64,000 nt of DNA from Kitasatospora sp. SolWspMP-SS2h (lineage in GTDB: Bacteria; Actinomycetota; Actinomycetes; Streptomycetales; Streptomycetaceae). The notes under the pieces were generated by a model. That model was not told the origin of the DNA. It saw only the letters and a list, made by a program, of their open reading frames with translations, and did no database searches. Both the position numbers and the translations under genes were made by a program. Of this stretch, positions 45,521-54,446 are shown one piece after another. Position 1 is the first letter of the stretch. Every line of letters starts with the position of its first letter. The stretch covers positions 1 through 64,000 of the forward strand of contig NZ_QLLT01000026.1 in assembly GCF_003259315.1 (NCBI RefSeq). Direction: 5' to 3'.

Positions 45521-46723
45521 TCAGCGGCGCCAGACCAGCAGCACCGCCCGGTCGTCGTTGACGTGCTTGGCCACGCTGTCGATCAGCCGGACCGCGGCCC
45601 CGGGGCGCCCGGCCGCCGGGATGGTGGCGACCAGCCGGTCGGCCTCGCCCATCAGCCGGTCCATGCCCTCGCCCAAGTCCCGGCCGGGGATCTCCACCAT
45701 GCCGTCGGTGCAGAGCATCAGCACGTCGCCGGGGCCCAAAGTACCGCGCACGCCCTCGAACTTGGCGCCGTCGTAGACGCCGAGCAGCGGGCCCTCGGCC
45801 TCCTTGACCTCCCAGTGGCCGGCCCCGGCCAGCCGGTGCATGCCGGGCAGGTGCCCGGCGGAGAGGAGTTCGTACTCGCCGGTGTCCAGGTCGAGGACCA
45901 GGTGGACGGCGGTGGCGAAGCCCTCCTCCCAGTCCTGGCGCAGCAGGTAGCCGTTGGCGGCGGGCAGGAAGTCGTGGGCGGGCAGCGAGCCGAGCAGCCC
46001 GCCGAAGGCGCCGGAGAGCAGCAGGGCGCGGCTGCCGGCGTCCATGCCCTTGCCGGAGACGTCGGCGAGGACGACTTCGAGCACCGGGCCGGTGCGGGCG
46101 GCGACCATGAAGTCGCCGGAGAAGGACTGGCCGCCGGCCGGGCGGAGCGCGGTGTCGGTGTGCCAGCCGTCGGGCAGCTGCGGGACGCGGCCCTGGACCC
46201 GGATCCGTTCGCGCAGGTCGAAGAGCATGGTGGAGCCGCCGCGCCAGGGCACGCCGATCCGGCGGCGGAACTGGGCGACCAGCAGCCCGGCGACGCCGAC
46301 CGCGCCGACCACCAGGGCGGCGCCCGGGGTGACGCCGTGGGCGTACGCCTCGGGCTGCGGGCTGGCCACCCGCTCGCCGGTGTGCACCAGGGACTCGGTG
46401 ATCAGCCCGGCGGCCGCGGCGGCGTACAGCAGCACCAGGGTGCCGGGGCGCAGCAGCAGCGCGCCGGCCAGCACCGGCAGGACCAGGGCGGTGGGCGGGG
46501 CCCAGTCCGGGACGAGGATGTTGAGCAGCACCAGCAGCGGGACGGCCAGGGCGAGCGCGGCGAACGCCCACCAGTCGGCGCCGTCGCCGCGGAAGTAGTC
46601 GACCCCGGTGCGGCGCAGCCTGCGCCGGGCCCGGTACAGCGCCGCGCGCAGCCGGGCCGTCACGGGTTCGCGGGACGGTCCGCCGCCCCGGCCCGTCGCA
46701 CTGGGACGCGCGCTGCCGACCAT
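45521..46723 (-). CDS. Membrane-bound SpoIIE-type PP2C serine phosphatase
   Basis: 400 residues. A basic N-terminus precedes about five membrane helices (residues 50-155: WAFAALALAVPLLVLLNIL to ALVVGAVGVAGLLVAQF), then a PP2C_SIG/SpoIIE domain with GGQSFSGDFMVAARTG, VVLADVSGKGMDAGSRA and LMLCTDGMVEIPGRD carrying the metal-binding Asp residues. Such phosphatases usually act on anti-anti-sigma factors; no partner gene is adjacent. Start: ATG at 46723. Actinobacteria hold many paralogues, so no specific pathway can be named. Confidence 0.92.
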   Translation of the reverse strand: MVGSARPSATGRGGGPSREPVTARLRAALYRARRRLRRTGVDYFRGDGADWWAFAALALAVPLLVLLNILVPDWAPPTALVLPVLAGALLLRPGTLVLLYAAAAAGLITESLVHTGERVASPQPEAYAHGVTPGAALVVGAVGVAGLLVAQFRRRIGVPWRGGSTMLFDLRERIRVQGRVPQLPDGWHTDTALRPAGGQSFSGDFMVAARTGPVLEVVLADVSGKGMDAGSRALLLSGAFGGLLGSLPAHDFLPAANGYLLRQDWEEGFATAVHLVLDLDTGEYELLSAGHLPGMHRLAGAGHWEVKEAEGPLLGVYDGAKFEGVRGTLGPGDVLMLCTDGMVEIPGRDLGEGMDRLMGEADRLVATIPAAGRPGAAVRLIDSVAKHVNDDRAVLLVWRR

Positions 46724-46940
46724 GGGGACCGACCTTATCCACCGCCGGTGCCCGCGTCGACGGGGCGGGTGGCACCGGGTGCAGCGCGGGGCGGCGGGCC
46801 CGGCGGGTTTCGGCCGCCCGGGACGGGTCCGGGGGCGGGGGCCCGGCGGGCGGACCGGCGGTGCGGCCGAACCGGGGCCGGACGTCCGCGCGTTGGGCGC
46901 GGTGCGCCCGAGCTGCGCCCGCCGCGGTACGGGGTGCGTC

Positions 46941-46966
46941 GGGGGACGCCCGGGCGGGCGTCCCCC
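46941..46966 (-). terminator. Terminator after rpiB
   Basis: A perfect 11-bp stem GGGGGACGCCC/GGGCGTCCCCC with loop GGGC starts seven bases past the rpiB stop. Confidence 0.85.
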
Positions 46967-46972
46967 GTCGGC

Positions 46973-47458
46973 TCAGCCCTGCGGGTGGTGGGCCGGGATC
47001 GGCGGGAGCTCGCCGGTGGTCTCGTACTCGGACAGCATGTCGATCCGGCGGGTGTGCCGCGCCTCACCGCTGTACGGGGTGTTGAGGAAGACCTCGACGA
47101 ACGCGGTGGCCTCGTCCAGGCTGTGCATCCGGCCGCCGACCGAGATGACGTTGGCGTTGTTGTGCTCGCGGCCGAGGGCCGCGGTCTGCTCGCTCCAGGC
47201 GAGGGCGGCCCGGACGCCCTTGACCTTGTTGGCGGCGATCGCCTCGCCGTTGCCGGAGCCGCCGATCACCACGCCCAGCGCCTCGGGGTCGGCGGCGGTG
47301 CGCTCGGCCGCCCGGAGGCAGAACGGCGGGTAGTCGTCCTCGGCGTCGTAGACGTGCGGGCCGCAGTCGACCGGCTCGTGCCCGGCCCCCTTCAGCCACT
47401 CGACGAGGTGGTTCTTCAGTTCGTATCCGGCGTGGTCGGAGCCCAGGTAGACGCGCAT
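46973..47458 (-). CDS. rpiB: Ribose-5-phosphate isomerase B
   Basis: 161 residues. It interconverts ribose 5-phosphate and ribulose 5-phosphate in the pentose phosphate pathway. Motifs are LGSDHAGYELK at the N-terminus and VVIGGSGNGEAIAANKVKGVRAAL near residue 65. The active-site position of the E. coli enzyme (Cys) is replaced by the Glu of GSGNGE, as in the Mycobacterium tuberculosis enzyme. Start: ATG at 47458. Confidence 0.95.
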   Translation of the reverse strand: MRVYLGSDHAGYELKNHLVEWLKGAGHEPVDCGPHVYDAEDDYPPFCLRAAERTAADPEALGVVIGGSGNGEAIAANKVKGVRAALAWSEQTAALGREHNNANVISVGGRMHSLDEATAFVEVFLNTPYSGEARHTRRIDMLSEYETTGELPPIPAHHPQG

Positions 47459-47529
47459 GACCACGAGTGTGACATGCCGTCGGGCCCGCTCCCCGACAGG
47501 GGCGCGGGCCCGGCGGTGGTGACGCGGCG

Positions 47530-48126
47530 TCAGCGGCGGCCGAGCAGTTTCCAGGTGAGCGGGAGGGCGCCCATCGCGAGCACCACCTTGAGCGCGTCGC
47601 CGACCAGGTACGGGTACAGGCCGAGGCGGGCGGCCTTCGCCAGCGGGACGTCCAGGGCGAAGGCCAGGTAGGGGACGCCGACGGCGTAGATGGCCAGGCT
47701 GCCGAGCACCATCGCGCCCGCGGTGCGCAGCGGGGCGCGGTCGGCGCCGCGGCGGGCCAGCGCGCCGGTCAGGGCGGCGGCGACCACGAAGCCGATCACG
47801 TAGCCGAGGGTGGCCAGGCCCGCGCCGGAGGTGCCCTGGGCGAACCACGGCAGGCCGGCCGCGCCGGCCAGCAGGTAGAGGCCGAGGGCGGCGGCGCCGC
47901 GGCGGGCGCCGAGCGCGGTGCCGACCAGCAGGGCGGCGAAGGTCTGGCCGGTCACCGGCACCGGCGAGCCGGGGACGGGCACCGACAGCTGGGCGGCCAG
48001 GCCGGTCAGCGCGGCGCCGCCGGCCACCAGGGCCAGGTCGCGGGCGCGCGCACCGAGCCGGGTGGACGCCTGCGGCAGCAGGTCGGCGAGGACGGCGGTG
48101 GAGGGTGTCGGCGCGGCGATGGCCAT
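47530..48126 (-). CDS. bioY: BioY family biotin transporter (ECF S component)
   Basis: 198 residues, six membrane helices. BioY motifs are LSVPVPGSPVPVTGQTFAALL near residue 45 and GLYLLAGAAGLPWFAQGTSG near 80, with the C-terminal GVPYLAF and YLVGDALKVVLAM. ATG at 48126 preceded by GGGAG. BioY can act alone or with a BioMN ATPase/permease; neither gene is present here. It is divergent from the amino-acid permease. Confidence 0.92.
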   Translation of the reverse strand: MAIAAPTPSTAVLADLLPQASTRLGARARDLALVAGGAALTGLAAQLSVPVPGSPVPVTGQTFAALLVGTALGARRGAAALGLYLLAGAAGLPWFAQGTSGAGLATLGYVIGFVVAAALTGALARRGADRAPLRTAGAMVLGSLAIYAVGVPYLAFALDVPLAKAARLGLYPYLVGDALKVVLAMGALPLTWKLLGRR

Positions 48127-48402
48127 GGCTGCTCCCGGGGGTCCGATGCGGGTGATCACCTGTGAACCTACGCGCTGTCCGGCGCCCGCCGCCGCGTCGG
48201 CCGTGACAAAAGCCGACCGTCCCGGCTTGTCGGGTCCGGCCTGTGACCGAGCCCTCATCCGCACCGTGGGTGCGGGTGCGGTCACCGTGCGTCGGATGGC
48301 CGTCCGGATGGCGGTCCCGCCTGGGAGGCCCCCGCCGGATGCCGAATAGTGGACGGACCCCCGCGAAAGCGTCCGTTAGTCGAACAGTCTGGAACCCTCC
48401 GC

Positions 48403-49812
48403 ATGTCCCGCACCCCCACCCCCGAGACCGTGCCCGCCCGGGAGCCGGCCGCCGAGGACGCGGGCCTGGCCCACGGGCTCGAGCAGCGCCACCTGTCGAT
48501 GATCGCGCTCGGCGGGGTGATCGGCGCCGGGCTGTTCGTCGGCTCGGGCGCCGGGATCGCCGCGGCCGGTCCGGCCGTGGTGCTGGCCTTCGCCGCCTCC
48601 GGCCTGCTGGTCATGCTGGTGATGCGGATGCTCGGCGAGATGTCCGCCGCCCGCCCGGCCTCCGGCTCCTTCTCGGTGCACGCGGACCGGGAGATCGGCG
48701 GCTGGGCCGGGTTCACCGTCGGCTGGCTGTTCTGGGTGCTGCTGTGCGTCGGTGTCGCGGTGGAGGCGATCGGCGCGGCCGGCATCGTCTCCGGCTGGCT
48801 GCCCGCCGTGCCGTCTTGGGCCTGGGTGGCGGTCTTCATGGCCTTCTTCTGCCTGACCAACCTGGCGGCGGTCCGCAACTTCGGCGAGTTCGAGTTCTGG
48901 TTCGCCGCGGTCAAGGTGCTGGCCATCACCGCCTTCCTGGTGATCGGCGTGCTGGCGGTCTGCGGCCTGCTGCCCGGCGCCGCCGCCCCGGGGGCGGCCA
49001 ACCTCACCGGCCACGGCGGCTTCCTCCCGCACGGGACGAGCGGCCTGATCACCGGCCTGCTCGCCTCGGTCTTCGCGTACGGCGGCCTGGAGACCGTCAC
49101 CATCGCCGCCGCCGAGTCGAAGGACCCGCGGCGCAGCGTGGCGATCGCGGTGCGCACCGCGATGTGGCGGATCGCGCTGTTCTACGTCGGCTCGATGGCG
49201 GTGATCGTCACGCTGGTGCCGTGGGACGACCCGGCGGTGGTGCGGCCCGGCCCGTACGTCGCGGTGCTGGACGCGCTGGGCATTCCCGGCGCGGCCCAGC
49301 TGATGAACGCGGTGGTGCTGATCGCGCTGCTGTCCGCGATGAACGCCAACATCTACGGCTCGTCCCGGATGGCGCACTCGCTGATCGCCCGCGGCCACGG
49401 CCCGCGCGCGCTGTCCCGGCTCTCCGGCGGCGTGCCGCGCCGGGCGGTGCTGGCCTCCTGCGGGTTCGGCTTCCTCGCGGTGCTGCTGTCCTACTGGTGG
49501 CCGGAGACCGTCTTCTCCTGGCTGCTGAACATGGTGGGCGCGGCGGTCCTGGTGGTCTGGGCGTTCATCTGCGTCGCCCAGCTGCGGATGCGCCGCCACC
49601 TGTCGGCGGCCGAACTCCCGGTCCGGATGTGGGCGTTCCCGTACCTGACGTACCTGGCGCTGGCCGCGATCCTGGCGGTGCTGGTGCTGATGACGCTGGA
49701 CCCCGCCAACCGCGTGCAGCTCTACTTCACGGCCGGGCTGACGCTGGTGCTGGCGGCGGCGGGCGCGCTGCGCGGCCGGGGGGCCCGGACGGCGCGGACC
49801 CCGCGCCCCTGA
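48403..49812 (+). CDS. Amino-acid permease (APC superfamily, AAT type)
   Basis: 469 residues with 12 membrane helices. The N-terminal signature RHLSMIALGGVIGAGLFVGSG is typical of the AAT/GABA permease group, as are MRMLGEMSAARPASGSFSVHADREIG and the internal FAYGGLETVTIAAAESKDPRRSV. The substrate is an amino acid (GABA-permease-like) but cannot be fixed from sequence. Start: ATG at 48403. The stop codon is in the loop of a strong hairpin. Confidence 0.9.
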   Translation: MSRTPTPETVPAREPAAEDAGLAHGLEQRHLSMIALGGVIGAGLFVGSGAGIAAAGPAVVLAFAASGLLVMLVMRMLGEMSAARPASGSFSVHADREIGGWAGFTVGWLFWVLLCVGVAVEAIGAAGIVSGWLPAVPSWAWVAVFMAFFCLTNLAAVRNFGEFEFWFAAVKVLAITAFLVIGVLAVCGLLPGAAAPGAANLTGHGGFLPHGTSGLITGLLASVFAYGGLETVTIAAAESKDPRRSVAIAVRTAMWRIALFYVGSMAVIVTLVPWDDPAVVRPGPYVAVLDALGIPGAAQLMNAVVLIALLSAMNANIYGSSRMAHSLIARGHGPRALSRLSGGVPRRAVLASCGFGFLAVLLSYWWPETVFSWLLNMVGAAVLVVWAFICVAQLRMRRHLSAAELPVRMWAFPYLTYLALAAILAVLVLMTLDPANRVQLYFTAGLTLVLAAAGALRGRGARTARTPRP

Positions 49813-49827
49813 CGGGGCGCGGGGTCC
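49796..49827. terminator. Bidirectional terminator overlapping the permease stop
   Basis: A perfect 14-bp stem GGACCCCGCGCCCC/GGGGCGCGGGGTCC whose loop TGAC holds the TGA stop of the permease. The opposite-strand gene ends 19 bases away. Confidence 0.85.
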
Positions 49828-49845
49828 GGCTCCGCTCGGCGGGGC

Positions 49846-50481
49846 CTACTCGAAGGACGGGCCCGCGGTGCGGGTGCGCTTGATCTCGTAGAAGCCGGGG
49901 GTGGCGGCGACCAGGACCGTGCCGTCCCAGAGCCGGGCGGCGGCCTCGCCGCGCGGGGTGGGGGTGACGACCGGGCCGAAGAAGGCGACCCGGTCGCCGT
50001 CCGGGCCGTCGACGGCGATCACCGGGGTGCCGACGTCCTCGCCGACCAGGCCGATGCCCTCGGCGTGCGAGGCGCGCAGCGCGTCGTCGTACGCGTCGGT
50101 GTCGGCGGCGTCGGCCAGCTCCTCGGGCAGGCCGGCGGCGCGCAGCGCGGCGACGACGGTCTCCCGGGTGTTGGGCAGGCCCTGGTTGTGGAGGCGGGTG
50201 CCGAGCTCGGTGTAGAGCGGGCCGAGCACCTTGTCGCCGTGCGCCTGGGCGGCGGCGATCAGGACCCGGACCGGGCCCCAGCCGGCGGCCAGCAGCGTGC
50301 GGTACTGCTCGGGCAGGTCGTCCCGGTTCTCGTTGAGGACGGACAGGCTCATCACGTGCCAACGGGTGTCCACCGGGCGGAGCTTCTCGACCTCCAGCAT
50401 CCAGCGGGAGGTCATCCAGGCCCAGGGGCAGATCGGGTCGAACCAGAAGTCGGCGGTCTTGCGGGAGGCTGCGGTCGTCAC
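49846..50481 (-). CDS. DsbA-family protein, mycothiol-dependent nitroreductase Rv2466c type
   Basis: 211 residues. ADFWFDPICPWAWMTSRWMLE at the N-terminus corresponds to the active site of Rv2466c, but the CPWC motif of that enzyme reads CPWA here, so the second Cys is missing. Other matches are MSLSVLNENRDDLPEQYR, GPVRVLIAAAQAHG, VGEDVGTPVIAVDG and FYEIKRTRTAGPSFE. The fold is thioredoxin-like with a helical insert. It probably reduces substrates with mycothiol through a one-Cys mechanism. GTG start at 50481; it is divergent from pepN. Confidence 0.9.
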   Translation of the reverse strand: MTTAASRKTADFWFDPICPWAWMTSRWMLEVEKLRPVDTRWHVMSLSVLNENRDDLPEQYRTLLAAGWGPVRVLIAAAQAHGDKVLGPLYTELGTRLHNQGLPNTRETVVAALRAAGLPEELADAADTDAYDDALRASHAEGIGLVGEDVGTPVIAVDGPDGDRVAFFGPVVTPTPRGEAAARLWDGTVLVAATPGFYEIKRTRTAGPSFE

Positions 50482-50664
50482 GGACGGCGTCCTTCGGAGT
50501 CGGCGGGCAGGAGTGGTCGGGGTGTCCCCCGGAATGCAACCGCCCGGTGCCCGCGATGATTCCGCGCCAGTGCAATGGCACAGGTCGGACGGCGTGAAAG
50601 GATGCCCCCGAAGGAGCGCCATGAACGTTCCGCGACCGCGTGTTCCGTACAGAGGAGTACCGAC

Positions 50665-53328
50665 GTGCCCGGCAAGAACCTGAGCCGCGAGGAGGCCCGA
50701 GACCGGGCCGCGATCATCCGGGTGGAGAGCTACCGCGTCCACCTGGACGTCAGCGGGGCGGCCGACCCCGGTCGGCCCACCTTCCGCTCCACCACCCGGA
50801 TCTCGTTCGACTGCGCCGAGCCGGGCACGAGCAGCTTCGCCGACCTGCTGGCCCCCGAGGTGGTCTCGGTCGAGCTGAACGGCCTGCCGCTGGACCCGGC
50901 CGAGGTGTTCGACGGCACCCGGGTGGCGCTGCCGGTGCTGGCCGCGCACAACCGGCTGACCGTGGTCGCCGAGTGCGCGTACAGCCGCACCGGCGAGGGG
51001 CTGCACCGCTTCGTCGACCCGGCGGACGGCGAGACCTACCTGTACACCCACTACGAGCCGGCCGACGCCCGCCGGGTCTTCGCCGACTTCGAACAGCCGG
51101 ACCTGAAGGCCCCGTTCACCTTCACGGTGACCGCCCCCGCCGCCTGGGACGTGTACGCCAACGCGGTGGCCGAGCGCGTCAGCGCGACCGGGCCCCTCCT
51201 GCCCGGGGGCGGGCAAGGAGGGCGCGTCGTCGACGAGGGCGCCGCCCGCACCTGGGAGTTCGCGCCGACCCAGCCGATCTCCACCTACCTGACCGCCGTG
51301 GTGGCCGGCCCGTACCACGTGGTGCGCGACCACTACACCCGCGAACTGCCGGACGGCGGCCGGCTGGAGATCCCGCTGGCCGCCACCTGCCGGCGCTCGC
51401 TGGCCCCGTACTTCGACGCCGACGAGATCCTCACCGTCACCAAGCAGGGCCTGGACTTCTTCCACCGGGAGTTCGACTACCCGTACCCGTTCGGCAAGTA
51501 CGACCAGTGCTTCGTCCCCGAGTACAACATCGGCGCGATGGAGAACCCCGGCTGCGTGACCTTCCGCGAGGAGTTCGTCTTCCGCTCGAAGGTCACCGAG
51601 GCCGCGTACGAGTCCCGGGCCAACGTGATCCTGCACGAGATGGCGCACATGTGGTTCGGCGACCTGGTCACCATGAAGTGGTGGGACGACCTGTGGCTGA
51701 AGGAGTCGTTCGCCGACTTCATGGGCTCCTACGCGCAGATCGGCGCCGGCACGAAGTACCGCTCCGCCTGGATCACCTTCGCCAACCGCCGCAAGGCGTG
51801 GGCGTACCGGCAGGACCAGTTCCCCACCACCCACCCGATCACCGCGGACATCCGCGACCTGGAGGACGCCAAGCTCAACTTCGACGGCATCACCTACGCC
51901 AAGGGCGCCGCCGTCCTCAAGCAGCTGGTCGCCTACGTCGGCCGGGACGCCTTCTTCGAGGGCGCCCGCACCTACTTCAGGAAGCACGCCTTCGGCAACA
52001 CCGTGCTCGACGACCTGCTGGACGCCCTGGAGGAGACCAGCGGCCGCGACCTGCGCGCCTGGTCCGCCGCCTGGCTGCAGACCTCCGGCGTCAACACCCT
52101 GACCCCCGAGCTGGCGCACGACGCCGAGGGCCGGATCACCGAGCTGGCGATCCGCCAGGACGGCACGCCGCCGCGCCCGCACCGGATCGCGGTCGGCCTG
52201 TACGACCGGGCCGAGGACGGCGCGCTGCGCCGCACCGACCGCTACGAGCTGGACGTGGCCGGGGAGCGGACCGTGGTCGCCGCGGCCGCCGGGCGTCCGG
52301 TGCCCGCGTTGGTGCTGGTCAACGACGACGACCTGACGTACGGCAAGGTCCGCTTCGACGAGCGCTCGCTGGAGACCCTGCGCACCGGGCTCGGCGACCT
52401 CGCCGACGCCCCGGCCGACGGCCCCGGCGCCGCCGACCCGACCGGCGCGGACGCGCCCAGCCTGGCCCGGGCGCTGGCCTGGTCCGCGGTGTGGAACCTG
52501 ACCCGGGACGGCCTGATGCCCACCCGGGACTACCTCGACCTGGTGCTGCGCTTCGCCGGCCGGGAGTCCGACGTCGGCGTCCTGCAGTCCCTGCACCAGC
52601 AGGCCGGCGTCGCGCTGGCGGTGTACGCCGACCCGGCCCACCGCGCCGGGTACGGCACCGCGCTGGCCGAGTGCGCGCTGCGCGAGCTGGAGCGGGCCGC
52701 CCCCGGCAGCGACCACCAGCTGGCCTGGGCCCGGTTCCTGGCCGACACCGCCGAGCGCGCCGACCACCTGCGGCTGCTGCGCGGCCTGCTCGACGGGACC
52801 GGCCGGATCGACGGCCTGACGGTCGACCAGGAACTGCGCTGGAACTTCTGGCTGGCGCTCGCCGCGCACGGGCGGGCCTCCGCCGAGGAGCTGGCCGCCG
52901 AGCTGGCCCGCGACAACACGGCCGGCGGCCGCCGCCGGCAGACCCAGTGCCTGGCCGCGCTGCCCACCCCGGAGGCCAAGGCCGAGGCCTGGTCCTCGGT
53001 GGTCGACTCCGACGAGCTGCCCAACGCCCTGGTCGAGGCCCGGATCGCGGGCTTCGACCAGCCCGGGCAGCGGGAGTTGACGGCCCCCTACGCCGAGCGG
53101 TACTTCGCCGCGCTGGAGTCGGTCTGGGCGGAGCGCTCGATCGAGATCGCGATGCGGATCGTCGGCGGCTTCTTCCCCCGGCACCAGACCACCCCGCGGA
53201 CCCTCGCGGCCACCGACGCCTGGCTGTCCGCCCACCCGGACGCCGCCCCGGCGCTGCGCCGGCTGGTGCTGGAGTGCCGGGACGACCTGGCCCGGGCGCT
53301 GCGGGCCCAGGAGTGCGACGCCCGGTAG
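50665..53328 (+). CDS. pepN: Aminopeptidase N (M1 zinc metallopeptidase)
   Basis: 887 residues, the usual length for the actinobacterial PepN. Exopeptidase motif VPEYNIGAMENPGCV (GAMEN) near residue 295. Zinc-binding HEMAHMWFGDLVTMKWWDDLWLKE with the HExxH-18-E spacing near residue 325. An ERAP1-like helical C-terminal domain follows from about 540. It removes N-terminal residues from peptides in the cytoplasm and completes protein turnover after Clp-type proteases. Start: GTG at 50665 with GAGGAG seven bases upstream. The stop lies inside a tandem repeat. Confidence 0.96.
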   Translation: MPGKNLSREEARDRAAIIRVESYRVHLDVSGAADPGRPTFRSTTRISFDCAEPGTSSFADLLAPEVVSVELNGLPLDPAEVFDGTRVALPVLAAHNRLTVVAECAYSRTGEGLHRFVDPADGETYLYTHYEPADARRVFADFEQPDLKAPFTFTVTAPAAWDVYANAVAERVSATGPLLPGGGQGGRVVDEGAARTWEFAPTQPISTYLTAVVAGPYHVVRDHYTRELPDGGRLEIPLAATCRRSLAPYFDADEILTVTKQGLDFFHREFDYPYPFGKYDQCFVPEYNIGAMENPGCVTFREEFVFRSKVTEAAYESRANVILHEMAHMWFGDLVTMKWWDDLWLKESFADFMGSYAQIGAGTKYRSAWITFANRRKAWAYRQDQFPTTHPITADIRDLEDAKLNFDGITYAKGAAVLKQLVAYVGRDAFFEGARTYFRKHAFGNTVLDDLLDALEETSGRDLRAWSAAWLQTSGVNTLTPELAHDAEGRITELAIRQDGTPPRPHRIAVGLYDRAEDGALRRTDRYELDVAGERTVVAAAAGRPVPALVLVNDDDLTYGKVRFDERSLETLRTGLGDLADAPADGPGAADPTGADAPSLARALAWSAVWNLTRDGLMPTRDYLDLVLRFAGRESDVGVLQSLHQQAGVALAVYADPAHRAGYGTALAECALRELERAAPGSDHQLAWARFLADTAERADHLRLLRGLLDGTGRIDGLTVDQELRWNFWLALAAHGRASAEELAAELARDNTAGGRRRQTQCLAALPTPEAKAEAWSSVVDSDELPNALVEARIAGFDQPGQRELTAPYAERYFAALESVWAERSIEIAMRIVGGFFPRHQTTPRTLAATDAWLSAHPDAAPALRRLVLECRDDLARALRAQECDAR

Positions 53329-53411
53329 CGCGGGGCCGGTCGTACGGGCCGGTAGCGCGGGGCCGGTCGTACGGGCCGGTGGCGCGGGCCGGTCGTACGG
53401 GCCGGTGGCGC
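53325..53411. repeat. 27-bp tandem repeat at the end of pepN
   Basis: About three copies of a unit reading GGTAGCGCGGGGCCGGTCGT plus ACGGGCC, with periods of 27 and 26 bp. The pepN TAG stop is in the first copy, and later copies carry the same TAG or a TGG variant. Confidence 0.85.
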
Positions 53412-53416
53412 GCAGC

Positions 53417-53451
53417 GGGGCGGCTCCCTCCGCCGGGGAGGGAGCCGCCCC
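53417..53451. terminator. Bidirectional terminator between pepN and ngcG
   Basis: A perfect 14-bp stem GGGGCGGCTCCCTC/GAGGGAGCCGCCCC with a 7-nt loop lies between two convergent genes. Confidence 0.82.
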
Positions 53452-53482
53452 ACGGGCGAGTGCGGTGGTACGGCGGGTGCGG

Positions 53483-54436
53483 CTACTTCAGGGTGGCCGA
53501 GGTCAGACCGGCCTGGACCTGGCGCTGGAAGGACAGGTACACCACCAGCACCGGCAGCATCGCGATCGTCATGCCGGCGAACAGGCCGGGGAAGTCGCTG
53601 GCGTAGCCGGACTGCAGGGCCAGGTTCATCAGGCCCTGGGCGAGCATCGAGCGGTCCGGGTCGACGCTGCTCTGCTGCTGCATCAGGGTCAGCGGCAGCA
53701 GGTACTGGTTCCACTGGCCGAGCACGTTGAAGATGAACACGCTGATCAGGCCGGACTTCGCCATCGGCACCATGACCTGGAAGAACGCCCGGGTGTGCGA
53801 GCAGCCGTCGATCATCGCGGCCTCGTGGACGGCGCTGGGCAGCGACCGGAAGAACGAGTGCAGGAAGAACACGGTGAACGGCAGCGAGTACGCCGTGTAC
53901 ACCAGGATCAGGCCGGCGTACTGGTTCAGGCCGAGCCACGGGATCACCGAGCCGAGGTTCTTCATCATGAAGAACAGCGGGACGAGCGCCAGGTACACCG
54001 GGAACATCGCGCCGGCGACGAAGAAGTAGTAGATGACCCGGTTGCCGCGGAACTCGTACCGGGCCAGCACGTAGGCGGCCATCGAGCCGAGCAGCATGGT
54101 CAGGGTGAGCGAGCCCGCCAGCACGATCACGGTGCTGATGAAGAAGTCGCCGATGCCCTTGTCCCAGGCGCGGGTGAAGGCGTCGAAGCTCCAGTGCGAG
54201 GGCCAGCTCCAGGCGCTGTCGCCGATCTCGGTGTTGTTCTTGAACGAGCCGAGGACGATCCAGACCAGCGGGACGAGGATCAGCACGGCCCACAGGGCCA
54301 GGAAGCCGTGCGAGAAGACGTTGAGGATCCCTCCGCCGTCGGCGAAGCGCTGGTCCTTGCCGGGCTTGCGCGGCTTGTCGGTCCCGCCGCTGCGCTGGGC
54401 CGGGACGGCGGTGGTCGCGTCGGTGTTGGTGCTCAT
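53483..54436 (-). CDS. ngcG: Carbohydrate ABC transporter permease (NgcG type)
   Basis: 317 residues, MalG-like, six membrane helices after a ~40-residue charged tail. The ATPase-docking EAA loop reads VHEAAMIDGCSHTRAFFQVMVPMAKSG near residue 210. It follows ngcF by ten bases. With NgcF it should form the channel of the N-acetylglucosamine/chitobiose importer; the assignment rests on the partner binding protein and on operon order E-F-G. Confidence 0.8.
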   Translation of the reverse strand: MSTNTDATTAVPAQRSGGTDKPRKPGKDQRFADGGGILNVFSHGFLALWAVLILVPLVWIVLGSFKNNTEIGDSAWSWPSHWSFDAFTRAWDKGIGDFFISTVIVLAGSLTLTMLLGSMAAYVLARYEFRGNRVIYYFFVAGAMFPVYLALVPLFFMMKNLGSVIPWLGLNQYAGLILVYTAYSLPFTVFFLHSFFRSLPSAVHEAAMIDGCSHTRAFFQVMVPMAKSGLISVFIFNVLGQWNQYLLPLTLMQQQSSVDPDRSMLAQGLMNLALQSGYASDFPGLFAGMTIAMLPVLVVYLSFQRQVQAGLTSATLK

Positions 54437-54446
54437 GCCGGGAACC

